Shown: in pieces, positions 8,352-16,939 of the stretch
How positions within the stretch are numbered: the first letter of the stretch is position 1
How the letters are laid out: every line of letters begins with the position of its first letter
Assembly (NCBI GenBank): GCA_028287035.1
Contig: JAQBQL010000125.1
Location: 1-64,000, forward strand
Source: Labilithrix sp.
GTDB lineage: Bacteria > Myxococcota > Polyangia > Polyangiales > Polyangiaceae
Length of the DNA stretch: 64,000 nt
Reading direction: 5' to 3'
Program-made: the position numbers and the translations under genes
Notes under the pieces: model-generated
What the model saw: the letters and a program-made list of their open reading frames with translations, nothing else
What the model was told of the DNA's origin: nothing
Database searches by the model: none

Positions 8352-9479
8352 ATGCGAACGACTGCGTCACTTGCGACGGCCTCTTCGGCCATGTTTCTCC
8401 TCATGCTCGCCGCGTGTTCGGCAGCAGGGGGGCCCTCGGGCAGCCCCTCCGTGGGAGCAGCCTCCCAAGGAGATGCCGCGACCGGCGCCGCCATCGACGC
8501 GACGACGGCGCGACCTGCAGGCGTGATGCTTCCGCTGGTCACTCCCCCCGTTCGCGCCGCGGCGCCTTCCGGTTTGAGCGGCTCGCGAAAGCCACTGTCG
8601 AGTCATCCGACGGAGTTGCGAGCGGGCGCGCCGTCGAACCTCGAGGCCCTCGACGCTGCCGACATGAAGAGCCGGTTCTTCACGGAGGGACCGACGAGCA
8701 TCTTCCGGATCCTGAGCCTCATCGACGCGAGCGTGACCGAGATCAATCAGCGCTCGGCGAGCGGAGATGTGCCATGCCTCGCGACGCCCCCGGTCGCCTA
8801 CACGCTCACGCCCTTCGGAGAGACCGTCCCGTTCTTTGCGCAATGCACGCAAAGCTCTGGCTCCGGCTTCATGCAGTTCGGACAGAACAACGGTTCGACC
8901 TTTTTCTACAGCCTCGCCGGCGCAGGGCCGGTCGCCGTTCAGGTCACCCCGATCGCGGGCGACGCCGGTGATGCCGGTGACGCCGGTGATGCGAGCGACG
9001 CGAGCGACGCGAGCGCAACGGGCGCCTACGAGGTGCACGCCTGGATGGCGATCGCCGACGGCAAGACCACGGGCGGCTCGTATGGAGTCATCGAGCTCTT
9101 GGCCAATTCGAGCACCAAGAGCTTCGAGCTCGCGGTCGCCGGACGCGGCTTCGGCTATTGCGGCGCCCACTTGAAAGCCGACGGCACGAACGTGTACGAG
9201 ATCGGCTCGACCGACATGGGCAGCACCTGCAACGAGCCGGCGACGCTATGTGTTTCGGCGAGCGACGTCCTCACGTCGGGCACGTGTGACGATGCGCTCG
9301 AGAAATTCGCGCTCGCTCCGCTCGGTCGCATGGCAAGCTCCGGCGCGACAGGCACGCTCGCTGCGAGCGGTTACCCGGGTGAGCCCGACAACAGCATCAA
9401 TCTCGACGGGTCGCCTTCCGATAGCGTCGTCTTCGGGCCGACGTCGCCGACTCCTGGGGTCGCAACGTTCGGCCCCTAG
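8352..9479 (+). CDS. putative lipoprotein with DAG/DAS repeat linker
   Basis: A 375-residue predicted lipoprotein of unknown function. MRTTASLATASSAMFLLMLA then C gives a signal peptide with lipobox, so the mature protein should be anchored in the envelope. A low-complexity, Ala/Ser/Pro-rich region follows, then a folded part with four to six Cys in the second half (FGYCGAHLKADG; STCNEPATLCVSAS; SGTCDDALEKFALAP). A tandem Gly-Asp-Ala / Ser-Asp-Ala linker is encoded at 8958-9014. The start at 8352 is chosen for the signal peptide; upstream frame sequence is not signal-like. It lies between the two copies of a 23-base repeat beside tRNA-fMet, which could mean it was inserted there. Confidence 0.75.
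   Translation: MRTTASLATASSAMFLLMLAACSAAGGPSGSPSVGAASQGDAATGAAIDATTARPAGVMLPLVTPPVRAAAPSGLSGSRKPLSSHPTELRAGAPSNLEALDAADMKSRFFTEGPTSIFRILSLIDASVTEINQRSASGDVPCLATPPVAYTLTPFGETVPFFAQCTQSSGSGFMQFGQNNGSTFFYSLAGAGPVAVQVTPIAGDAGDAGDAGDASDASDASATGAYEVHAWMAIADGKTTGGSYGVIELLANSSTKSFELAVAGRGFGYCGAHLKADGTNVYEIGSTDMGSTCNEPATLCVSASDVLTSGTCDDALEKFALAPLGRMASSGATGTLAASGYPGEPDNSINLDGSPSDSVVFGPTSPTPGVATFGP
8958..9014 (+). repeat. tandem 9-base coding repeats (Gly/Ser-Asp-Ala)
   Basis: Six imperfect 9-base units plus one codon encode GDAGDAGDAGDASDASDAS. Slippage-prone low-complexity linkers of this kind are common after lipoboxes in Polyangiales proteins, although here it lies mid-protein. Confidence 0.9.
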
Positions 9480-9553
9480 TAAAGGTCGCGCGAGACAGGC
9501 CGATGGCGCGACACGCAACGCCCAGCGGAACGGCGGAGGGTCTTCAGTCGACG

Positions 9554-9576
9554 GCGTTTCTGCTTTGTGGCCGAGG
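9554..9576 (+). repeat. 23-base direct repeat, copy 2
   Basis: Exact copy of 8140-8162, in the 147-base gap between the lipoprotein gene and the AraC-type gene. No hairpin accompanies this copy, and the flanking bases differ on both sides. Confidence 0.9.
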
Positions 9577-9626
9577 AGCGAGGAGCGAGCAGAACGCGGA
9601 GGGCCGACCAACGCCGGCGACCTCCG

Positions 9627-10394
9627 CTACGTGCCCACCGACGCGCGATAGCGGCCCGGCGTTTGGCCGACGAGCGCCGTGAACGCCTCGATGAAGCTGC
9701 TCGGATTCGACCAACCGAGTCCCATCGCGGTGTCCGTCACGGATGCGCCTTCGCACAGTTCGAGGACCGATCGCTGCACGCGCAAGAGTGTGCGCCACTG
9801 ATGAAAGCTCATGGAAAGCTCGCTGCCGAAGAGTCGGCTGAGCGTTCGCTCGCTGGCGCCGGCTCGATGACCGAGCTCCGCGAGCGTCGCCGGCGTCGAT
9901 GGGTCGGTCTGGAGCAGGTCGGTCACCGCCTTGAGGCGCGCGTCGGTAGGCTCCGGCAGCCGCAGCGGATCCAGCGGCGCACGCGCGAGCTCCGTGATCA
10001 CCACCTCGAGCAACAGACGAGCGCGCGGGCTGTCCGCCGGCTCTCCGTCGCCCATCAACGCGAGGTAGGCCTCGCGCAGGAGCGCGCTCGCGACGACCAC
10101 GGACGGCTCGCGTGGCAGCCGCTCCGCGAGCGTCACCGGAACGCGGAGGATGCGAATATCCGTCTTGCCGTACGAGTGACCGCCATGCGCGAAGAGCGGA
10201 GGCACCCACGTGATCCGATTCGCCGGTGCCACCCACGTGCCGACGTCGGTCTCGGTGACGAGCGCGCCGGAGGCGGCATAGCGGAGTTGCCCGTGGTCAT
10301 GAAAGTGCCGAGCGATCTCGACGCCGTGAGCCAAGGGCTCGCCGCACAGGGCCTCGCCCGACGAGAAAACAACCTCCTGCGGGTGCGCGGTCAC
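9627..10394 (-). CDS. AraC-family transcriptional regulator (cupin + HTH)
   Basis: A 255-residue regulator. The N-terminal half is a cupin-like sensor (ARHFHDHGQLRYAASGALV, then GTWVAPANRITWVPP). The C-terminal ~100 residues are an AraC DNA-binding domain with two helix-turn-helix units (LAELGHRAGASERTLSRLF, then TDTAMGLGWSNPSSFIEAF, and TPGRYR). The GTG at 10394 is chosen because longer frames overlap the preceding gene on the same strand; only 10 bases separate it from the NmrA-like stop, so the two are probably cotranscribed and the regulator likely controls that oxidoreductase. The ligand is unknown. Confidence 0.9.
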   Translation of the reverse strand: MTAHPQEVVFSSGEALCGEPLAHGVEIARHFHDHGQLRYAASGALVTETDVGTWVAPANRITWVPPLFAHGGHSYGKTDIRILRVPVTLAERLPREPSVVVASALLREAYLALMGDGEPADSPRARLLLEVVITELARAPLDPLRLPEPTDARLKAVTDLLQTDPSTPATLAELGHRAGASERTLSRLFGSELSMSFHQWRTLLRVQRSVLELCEGASVTDTAMGLGWSNPSSFIEAFTALVGQTPGRYRASVGT

Positions 10395-10404
10395 GCGACG
10401 TATT

Positions 10405-11364
10405 CTAGCTCCAATTGACGCGAGGAACAGACGGCCTCGCGCACCACGTCTGGAAGTCCTCGGGCGCTTGTTTCTCGATCGACTCCAGATATCGAGGTTT
10501 CCAGGTTTCCCGAAGAAAATCCTCGAGCTTCGTCGGGAGCTGCGGGCGCCGACCGCCATCGTGAAGACGCACGCGGCCGTCGTTCAACGCGTCGACCGTC
10601 TGCGTGTCATAGAGCCAGCGCTCGGGGGTGCCAGACCGCGCGAGGAACTCCGCTTCGATCTCTTTTCGGGATCGATCGACGAAACGGTATTCCACCGGCC
10701 GTCCGATCTCTCGGCTCACGAGCGCCGCCACCTCGGGCATCGTGCGATCTTCGGAGCCGAGCTCGCGAATCCCGCGATGCTCGCCCGTTGGATGGGTCAG
10801 CTCCTGTGCCGCGAGATCGGCGATATCGTGGGTCGCCACCCAGGACAGCTTCACGCGCGGATCGACGGACCACCCGATACCGCCGTATCTGGCGATTCCG
10901 CCGGCGAAGAGCAGCATGTTCTCCATGAACCAGCCGGCGCGCAGATGAACCAGATCGATCTTCTTCAGCTCGTTCAACGTCTCGTCGAGGCGATTGAACC
11001 CCCCGAAGTGACCAGTCTCGCCTTTTACCTCCGAGCCCATCGCGGACAAGCTGACCGCAAGCTTCACCGGAGAATGGTTCAGGGCATCGACGAAACGCCG
11101 AGCGACGAGCGGGTAGTGTCCGTGGAGGTTGTTCCAGTCCGTTTTGACCATCAGGAACGCGGCGTCCACGTCGCGGAAGAACGTGTCGAGCTCTCCGGCG
11201 CCCGTGTCGAAGCTCCCGATGAAGGGGTCGGCGCCGATTTCGACGAGTCGGTCGAGCGCCGGCCCGCCTCTCGAGAGCGCCTTCACCTGATGACCAGCGC
11301 TCAGCAGCTTTCGGGTGAGCACAGCGCCGATCCTGCCGGTCGCGCCGACGACAGCAATTTTCAT
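10405..11364 (-). CDS. NmrA-like NAD(P)-binding protein
   Basis: A 319-residue atypical short-chain dehydrogenase. It starts MKIAVVGATGRIGAVLTRKL, a Rossmann GxxGxxG dinucleotide-binding motif at residues ~7-13, and continues with the NmrA/HSCARG style (GADPFIGSFDTG, VHLRAGWFMENML). There is no clear YxxxK catalytic pair, so it may be a redox sensor rather than an enzyme. The ATG at 11364 has a GAGGAGA ribosome-binding site. It heads a two-gene transcript with the AraC-type gene. The 155-base gap upstream, after the LysR stop, should hold its promoter. Confidence 0.9.
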   Translation of the reverse strand: MKIAVVGATGRIGAVLTRKLLSAGHQVKALSRGGPALDRLVEIGADPFIGSFDTGAGELDTFFRDVDAAFLMVKTDWNNLHGHYPLVARRFVDALNHSPVKLAVSLSAMGSEVKGETGHFGGFNRLDETLNELKKIDLVHLRAGWFMENMLLFAGGIARYGGIGWSVDPRVKLSWVATHDIADLAAQELTHPTGEHRGIRELGSEDRTMPEVAALVSREIGRPVEYRFVDRSRKEIEAEFLARSGTPERWLYDTQTVDALNDGRVRLHDGGRRPQLPTKLEDFLRETWKPRYLESIEKQAPEDFQTWCARPSVPRVNWS

Positions 11365-11519
11365 GAGATTCTCCTCGACGCCACCATGACTCGCGATCCG
11401 TTCGTCGTGCCACCGGTGCCACGCCAGCAATTACGGCAAACCCGCCACGGTGCAGTCATGTGTCGTAAATCGTGCAGTTTTATTTCGGTCGAATAGCCGC
11501 ACGGCCCGCGCGACGCCGC

Positions 11520-12425
11520 TCAGGTGAGACGTTGCTGAAGGCTGTCCAGGAGCCACCGCCCGGCCGGACCGAGAACGTGGTCGCGCCGGTGCGCCGCGTA
11601 GATGGTCAAGGCCTCCCGCGGCGCGGGGTCATCCACGATCTTGAGGGCGACGAGCTCACCGGCCGCGATCGGTCCCACAACGAGGTGCTCCGGCATCCGG
11701 CACCATCCAAAGCCCGCAAGCAGAAAATCGAGACGCCGCCCGAGATCGATGAAGCGCCAGAGTCGACCGCTGACGACGCCGTAGCTCTCGCCGGGGGATG
11801 TTCCCGTGTCCGAGAGGACGAGCTGCACATGCCGCTCGAGGTCCGAGCGCCGCGCCGCCCGACCGAGGAGCGCGAGAGGATGGTCCGGCGCCACCACCGC
11901 CTTCAGGCGCACGCGCAGGAGCGGATAGGCGATGACGTCGGCCGGGAGCGTCGGCAGAAGGACGCAAAGCGCAACCGCGGCCGAGCCATCCCGCAGGCGC
12001 CGCACCGCCCCGCCCAGGCCCTCCGTCGAGAAGCGAAGCGGCAACTCGGGAAACTCGTCGCGAAGCGCGCGCAGGCTGTCGATGAGCGGTGCGGTGGGCA
12101 CGAGCGGATCGATGGCAATCGCGAGCTCTGGCTCGACGCCGCTCCGGCTATTCGTGGCAACCGCCTCGAACCGCGCCGCGCTCTCGAGCACGAGGCGCGC
12201 CTGATCGGCGAGCACGCGACCGACGTCCGTCAGACGTGGCCGGTAGCCGTCGCGGTCGAAGAGAACGACGCCCTGGAGCTCCTCGAGCGTCGCTACCGCC
12301 TGGCTGATCGCGGACTGCGCTCGGCCGAGCGCACGCGCTGCCGCCGAGAAGCTTCCTGCGTCGACGATCGTGACGAGGATGCGGAGCTGGTCGAGACTGA
12401 GCGTACCAAGCTTTCCAAACTCCAT
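11520..12425 (-). CDS. LysR-family transcriptional regulator
   Basis: A 301-residue regulator. Residues ~9-70 form the winged HTH (SLDQLRILVTIVDAGSFSAA, ARALGRAQSAISQAVATLEE), followed by the effector-binding domain (EPELAIAIDPLVPTAPLI; LGRRLDFLLAGFGWCRMPEH). It is divergent from the DoxX-like gene at 12497 across about 71 bases. LysR proteins usually control the gene they face, so DoxX is the likely target; the ligand is unknown. Start at 12425 gives the normal spacing before the HTH. Confidence 0.93.
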   Translation of the reverse strand: MEFGKLGTLSLDQLRILVTIVDAGSFSAAARALGRAQSAISQAVATLEELQGVVLFDRDGYRPRLTDVGRVLADQARLVLESAARFEAVATNSRSGVEPELAIAIDPLVPTAPLIDSLRALRDEFPELPLRFSTEGLGGAVRRLRDGSAAVALCVLLPTLPADVIAYPLLRVRLKAVVAPDHPLALLGRAARRSDLERHVQLVLSDTGTSPGESYGVVSGRLWRFIDLGRRLDFLLAGFGWCRMPEHLVVGPIAAGELVALKIVDDPAPREALTIYAAHRRDHVLGPAGRWLLDSLQQRLT

Positions 12426-12496
12426 CGGTATGACCGATGGAATCTATCACAACTTCATCACTGCCACAGAAGCTGCGTGCTCGTAGATTCTTCCTC

Positions 12497-12931
12497 ATGA
12501 ACGTCGCCACGCATGCCGGGTCCGAGAACGCCGCCGAGAGGCGAACCAAGCTCTTCTACGCCTACTGGGCCATTACCCTGGTCCTCATGGTGCCCGGGGC
12601 TGGAGGCGGCCTGGTGGAGGTCTTCACGGGCGGCCCGGCGAGCGTCGCGCAGACACTCACGATGCTCGGCTATCCGCTGTACATCATGAAGATCCTCGGG
12701 TCCGCCAAGGTCCTGGGTGGGCTCGCCATCTTGAGCGGACGGTTTCCGAAGCTGAAGGAGTGGGCCTATGCGGGCTTCGCCTTCGACTTCCTGGGCGCGA
12801 CGGCGTCCCACCTCCTCGCTGGCGACGCGGCGCACGCGCCATTCCCGTTCGCCTTCTTCGTCGTCCACATGACGTCCTATGCGCTCTGGTACAAGACGGC
12901 GGCGACGCGTCTCCCTGGCAGAGTCGGCTGA
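12497..12931 (+). CDS. DoxX-family integral membrane protein
   Basis: A 144-residue membrane protein with four hydrophobic segments (YWAITLVLMVPGAGGG; QTLTMLGYPLYIMKILGSAK; VLGGLAILSG; FAFDFLGATASHLLAG). The arrangement and the MLGYP..IMKILGSAKVLG motif are typical of DoxX-like proteins, several of which act in redox or thiol-stress responses. The ATG at 12497 is preferred; an in-frame ATG at 12437 would leave only 11 bases from the LysR start and adds no family-like sequence. It is probably regulated by the facing LysR protein. Confidence 0.85.
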   Translation: MNVATHAGSENAAERRTKLFYAYWAITLVLMVPGAGGGLVEVFTGGPASVAQTLTMLGYPLYIMKILGSAKVLGGLAILSGRFPKLKEWAYAGFAFDFLGATASHLLAGDAAHAPFPFAFFVVHMTSYALWYKTAATRLPGRVG

Positions 12932-13099
12932 GCGCGATCGAGCGAGTCATCCGCACGATGACGGCGAGCTCGCGGGCTGCGGATCCGTGAGCTGACGGGA
13001 CCGCGGCGGGTCGTGCCGGCGACCTCGCGAAATTCCGCGCGGCCGGTCATGTCCGCTTCTTCCAATACGCGCCGCGGGGCGACCATTACCGTCACCTTC

Positions 13100-13933
13100 A
13101 TGAACATCCTCGTCACCGGAGCGACCGGCAAGGTCGGGAGCCGGCTCGCCAAACGCCTTGCGGGCGGTCACCATCGGGTCCGCTCTCTCGTACGCAGCCC
13201 AGCACGCGCCGCGGAGCTCGGCCTCGCGCAGCACGTGGAGATCGTGCAAGGAGATCTGCTCGAGGAGGCATCACTCGACCTCGCGGTGCGCGGCATGGAC
13301 GCGGTCGTTCATTGCGCGGCGTTCTTTCGTGGGGCGACACCCGAAGAGGCCCACGCCGTCAACGATCTCGGCACGCGCCGCCTCGCTATCGCGTCGCGCG
13401 CCGCCGGCGTGAAGCGCTTCGTCTTCACGAGCACCGGACTCGTCTACGGGCCGAAGGACGGCCGAGCCGCGCACGAGGACGACGCCTGCGCGCCGATCGA
13501 CGCGTACCCCCAGAGCAAGCTCGCGGCCGAGCGGTTCCTCTTTGCGCTCGAGGGCCTGGACGTCCGCGTACTGCGCTTGCCCTTCGTCTACGGCGACGGC
13601 GATCCCCACATCCAGGAGGCCGTTCCCATGATGCGAGGGTTCCCGCCTTCTCAACGCATGTCGATCGGGCACCACGTCGACGTTGCGCAAGCCGTCGCTC
13701 GCGTGCTGGACGCACCGTCGCCGTCCCATCGCATCTACAACGTGGTCGACGACGAAGCCCCGGATCTCGCGACGCTGTTCGCGTCGGTCGGAGCGCCCCC
13801 TCCCGACGGCTCGAACGCCGAGCGGGCGCGCGCGTTCGACGCCGTCGCGGACGGACGGCGTCTCCGCGAGGACCTCGGCTTCTCGCCGACGTACCCGCGC
13901 CTCGCGGACGCAATCGCGGCCGGCGCCGCGTGA
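13100..13933 (+). CDS. NAD-dependent epimerase/dehydratase family protein
   Basis: A 277-residue extended-SDR protein: MNILVTGATGKVGSRLAKRL (Rossmann glycine motif), VQGDLLEEASL, VVHCAAFF, then a Ser plus YPQSK (the YxxxK catalytic pair, around residue 140) and RLPFVYGDGD. It should act on a nucleotide sugar or small carbonyl substrate; which one cannot be read from sequence. The ATG at 13100 starts directly at the first beta strand; the longer frame from 13013 adds non-typical residues. It stands alone between the DoxX and SDR genes, with 168 bases of upstream non-coding DNA. Confidence 0.9.
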   Translation: MNILVTGATGKVGSRLAKRLAGGHHRVRSLVRSPARAAELGLAQHVEIVQGDLLEEASLDLAVRGMDAVVHCAAFFRGATPEEAHAVNDLGTRRLAIASRAAGVKRFVFTSTGLVYGPKDGRAAHEDDACAPIDAYPQSKLAAERFLFALEGLDVRVLRLPFVYGDGDPHIQEAVPMMRGFPPSQRMSIGHHVDVAQAVARVLDAPSPSHRIYNVVDDEAPDLATLFASVGAPPPDGSNAERARAFDAVADGRRLREDLGFSPTYPRLADAIAAGAA

Positions 13934-13967
13934 CGGAGCGTCCCGTTCTCGGGCCACGACTCCAGCG

Positions 13968-14795
13968 TCAGAGCGCCGTCGCCACCGCCACGGTCTCCGT
14001 CGCCGCCACGTCCGCCTCGATGAACCCGAGCTTCTCGCGGAGCCCCGCGACAGCGTCCGCGCCTAGCGGAAGCCGGAGCGGCGACGAGGCACCACCACCT
14101 GCCCCGACTGTGTCGACGATCGCACGCGCCGCCTTTCGCGGGTCGCCCGGCTGCGTGCCCTCGGTCTTCACCACCCACTCGCGGAGCGCGCCGACCGTCG
14201 CGGCGTAGGCGCCGCTCTCCGGCAGGTGGTGGAAGCGCGACCCGAAGAGCGCGGTCCGGAACGCGCCCGGTTCGACCAGGAGCACGCGGATCCCGAAGGG
14301 CTCCACCTCCTTCGCGAGGCACTCGGAGATCCCCTCGAGCCCGTGCTTCGCCGCGCAGTACGCGCCGAAGCCTGGTGCCGTCGTCAGACCTCCCACGCTC
14401 GTGATCTGGACGATCGTGCCGGAGCGCCGCTCGCGCATCGCCGGGAGCACCGCGCGGGTCAGGGCGACCGGACCGAAGAACATGGTCTCCATCGTCTCGC
14501 GCAGCTCGTCATCACTCGTCTCCTCCACGGCGCCGAGGATGCTGAACCCCGCGTTGTTCACGAGGACGTCGACCCGTCCGAAGCGGTCCACGGCGGCGGC
14601 CACGGCTCGCTCGATCTCCTCGGCCTTGGTCACGTCGAGACGGACGACGAGAACGTCCTCCCGCGACGCCAGCTCGGCGAGCGACTCGACCTTCCGCACC
14701 GCCGCGACCACGCGATCGCCACGCCTCAGCGCCTCGTCCACGATCTCGCGACCGAACCCCGAGGACGCGCCCGTCACGAACCAGACCTTGCTCAT
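13968..14795 (-). CDS. short-chain dehydrogenase/reductase (SDR)
   Basis: A 275-residue classical SDR: VTGASSGFG cofactor motif near the N-terminus, VLVNNAGFS, catalytic Ser in ITSVGG and YCAAK (YxxxK), then VEPGAFRT. The substrate is unknown. It faces the LysR gene at 14868 across 72 bases, the first of five SDR/regulator pairs in the window. The closest relative within the window by eye is the SDR at 56616-57458 (shared KVWF(V/I)TGAS and VEPG/VYPG segments). Confidence 0.93.
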   Translation of the reverse strand: MSKVWFVTGASSGFGREIVDEALRRGDRVVAAVRKVESLAELASREDVLVVRLDVTKAEEIERAVAAAVDRFGRVDVLVNNAGFSILGAVEETSDDELRETMETMFFGPVALTRAVLPAMRERRSGTIVQITSVGGLTTAPGFGAYCAAKHGLEGISECLAKEVEPFGIRVLLVEPGAFRTALFGSRFHHLPESGAYAATVGALREWVVKTEGTQPGDPRKAARAIVDTVGAGGGASSPLRLPLGADAVAGLREKLGFIEADVAATETVAVATAL

Positions 14796-14867
14796 GGCGA
14801 TCAACCTACGGCCGGGAAGCACGCCGGAGTACGCCTGAAAACTGCATCCTCTTGTAAGCTGAGCTGA

Positions 14868-15809
14868 ATGATCCCGGACCGCCTCTCTGGCCTCTCGGTC
14901 TTTCTCGTCGTCGCCGAGAAACAGAGCTTCACCGCCGCCGCCAAGGCGCTCCGCGTGACCCCTTCCGCGGTGAGCCAGTCGATCTCCACGCTCGAGCGCC
15001 GCCTCGGGGTCCGCCTCCTCCAGCGCACGACCCGCAGCGTCGGCGTGACCGAGGCCGGCGAGCGCTTTCTCGCGCGCCTGCGGCCGGCGGTCGACGAGAT
15101 CGAGGGCGCGTTCACGACGCTCGACGAGCTCCGGGACCGGCCCTCTGGCACGCTGCGGCTCGCGGTGTCGACCATCGCGTGCCGGCGCTTCGTCGAGCCG
15201 CATCTCGCGCCCTTCCTCGCGATGCACCCCGACCTGCGCCTCGACGTCGTCGTCGAGGACGGCCTCACCGACATCGTGGCGCGCGGCTTCGACGCCGGCA
15301 TCCGGCTCGGCGAGTCACTCGACCGTGAGATGGTCGCCGTCCGCATCAGCCCCGACGAGCGCATCGCGGTCGTCGGCGCACCGAGCTACTTCGCGCGCCG
15401 TGGAAAGCCGAAGCACCCGCGGGAGCTCCACGCGCACGATTGCATCGCGTACCGCCGCATCACGGGCGGCGACGTGTACCGGTGGGAGTTCACGGAAGCG
15501 GGAAGGGACTTCGATGTCGCCGTCGACGGCCGCGTCATCGCGAACGACGGGGCGCTCATGATCCGTGCGGCGCTCGACGGCATCGGGCTCGCGCACGTTC
15601 TCGAGTCGATGGTGGAGCGAGAGCTCGCGGAGAAGCGACTCGTTCGCGTGCTCTCCGAGTTCTGCCCGCCCTTCCCGGGCTACTTTCTCTACTACCCGAG
15701 CCGCGTGCACGTCCCGCCCAAGGTGCGCGCCCTCGTCGAGCACCTTCGGCTCACGCCACTGCGAAAGACCCGGACCGTCCGGAAGGTGGTGGTGGCACAC
15801 CCAGGATAA
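14868..15809 (+). CDS. LysR-family transcriptional regulator
   Basis: A 313-residue regulator of the CrgA/DsdC-like type. N-terminal winged HTH (LSVFLVVAEKQSFTAAAKAL, then VTPSAVSQSISTLERRLGVR) and an effector domain (GTLRLAVSTIACRRFVEPHL; ISPDERIAVVGAPSYFARRG). It is divergent from the SDR at 14795, its presumed target, and upstream of an aldo/keto reductase 45 bases further on that could be read from the same transcript. Confidence 0.94.
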   Translation: MIPDRLSGLSVFLVVAEKQSFTAAAKALRVTPSAVSQSISTLERRLGVRLLQRTTRSVGVTEAGERFLARLRPAVDEIEGAFTTLDELRDRPSGTLRLAVSTIACRRFVEPHLAPFLAMHPDLRLDVVVEDGLTDIVARGFDAGIRLGESLDREMVAVRISPDERIAVVGAPSYFARRGKPKHPRELHAHDCIAYRRITGGDVYRWEFTEAGRDFDVAVDGRVIANDGALMIRAALDGIGLAHVLESMVERELAEKRLVRVLSEFCPPFPGYFLYYPSRVHVPPKVRALVEHLRLTPLRKTRTVRKVVVAHPG

Positions 15810-15854
15810 AGTCTCCCTCTGGCGAGCCTCGACGCCGGTCGTAACGTGACTCGC

Positions 15855-16880
15855 ATGCGTTATCGACTGTTCGGCCGCACTGGCCTTTATGTCTCCGAGC
15901 TGTGTTTCGGGGCGATGACATTCGGCGGGAAGGGCTTCTACGAGCCCATCGGGAAGACGGCCCAGGCCGAGGCGGACCAGCTAGTGTCCATCGCGCTCGA
16001 GAGCGGCATCAACTTCTTCGACACGGCCGACGTCTACTCCGAAGGGGAGTCCGAAACGATCCTCGGCAAGGCGCTCGGGGCGCGGCGAAGAGACGTCGTG
16101 CTCGCCACGAAGGTGCGCGGCAAGGTCGGCACCGGACCGAACCAGCAGGGCCTCTCCCGCGCTCACATCATGAGCTCGATCGAGGGCAGTCTGAAGCGCC
16201 TCGGAACGGAGTGGATCGATCTCTACCAGATTCACGGTTTCGACCCGGTCACGCCGTTCGACGAGACGCTGCGCGCCCTCGACGATATCGTCCGTTCAGG
16301 CAAGGTGCGTTACGTCGGCTGCTCGAACCTCGCAGCGTGGCAGCTCGCCAAGGCGAACGGCATCGCGGCGCTCCATGGCTGGTCGCGCTTCGAGTCCTTG
16401 CAAGCCCACTACACGATCGCGACCCGTGACCTCGAGCGCGAGCTCGTGCCTCTCCTGAACGACGCGCAGATGGGGCTCATGGTCTGGAGCCCGCTCTCCG
16501 GAGGACTGCTGTCCGGAAAGCATGGTCGTGACGGCAACGGCCCCGACGGCTCGCGCCGCGCCAGCTTCGATTTCCCGCCGGTCGACAAGGAGCGCGCCTT
16601 CGACTGCATCGACGCGATGCGAAGGATCGGGGACGCCAAGGGCGCGAGCGTCGCGTGCGTCGCGCTCGCGTGGCTGCTCGCGAAGCCCCACGTCTCTGCG
16701 ATCATCATCGGCGCGAGGAACGAGGAGCAGCTGAGGGACAACCTGAAGGCGAGCGACTTCGCGCTCGACCCCGCCGACCTCGCCGAGCTCGACAGAGTGA
16801 GCGCCGTCCCCGCCGAATACCCGGGCTGGATGATCGAGCTCTTGAACAACATCGGCCGGGCGCCGAAGAACGCTCGCTGA
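15855..16880 (+). CDS. aldo/keto reductase
   Basis: A 341-residue NADPH-dependent reductase with an (alpha/beta)8 barrel. The catalytic tetrad is visible: Asp and Tyr in FFDTADVYSEGESE, Lys in VLATKVRGKVG, and His in LYQIHGFDPV. The cofactor-binding C-terminal segment is IIIGARNEEQLRDN. It resembles the YajO/Tas group in length and motifs. The ATG at 15855 is preferred to a GTG at 15846 because family proteins start with (M)RYRLFGRTGL. It follows the LysR gene by 45 bases and is followed by an XRE-type regulator 59 bases on. Confidence 0.94.
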   Translation: MRYRLFGRTGLYVSELCFGAMTFGGKGFYEPIGKTAQAEADQLVSIALESGINFFDTADVYSEGESETILGKALGARRRDVVLATKVRGKVGTGPNQQGLSRAHIMSSIEGSLKRLGTEWIDLYQIHGFDPVTPFDETLRALDDIVRSGKVRYVGCSNLAAWQLAKANGIAALHGWSRFESLQAHYTIATRDLERELVPLLNDAQMGLMVWSPLSGGLLSGKHGRDGNGPDGSRRASFDFPPVDKERAFDCIDAMRRIGDAKGASVACVALAWLLAKPHVSAIIIGARNEEQLRDNLKASDFALDPADLAELDRVSAVPAEYPGWMIELLNNIGRAPKNAR

Positions 16881-16939
16881 CCTCGATGCAGGCGCTCGAT
16901 CTGGACGGGCCCGCGGCTCGCGCTACGATGCTCTCCGTC

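Noticed and set aside
10495..14866. A single biosynthetic gene cluster formed by NmrA, DoxX, epimerase and SDR genes
   Set aside because: Genes lie on both strands with separate regulators and no core synthase (PKS, NRPS, RiPP, terpene); a shared pathway is not supported.
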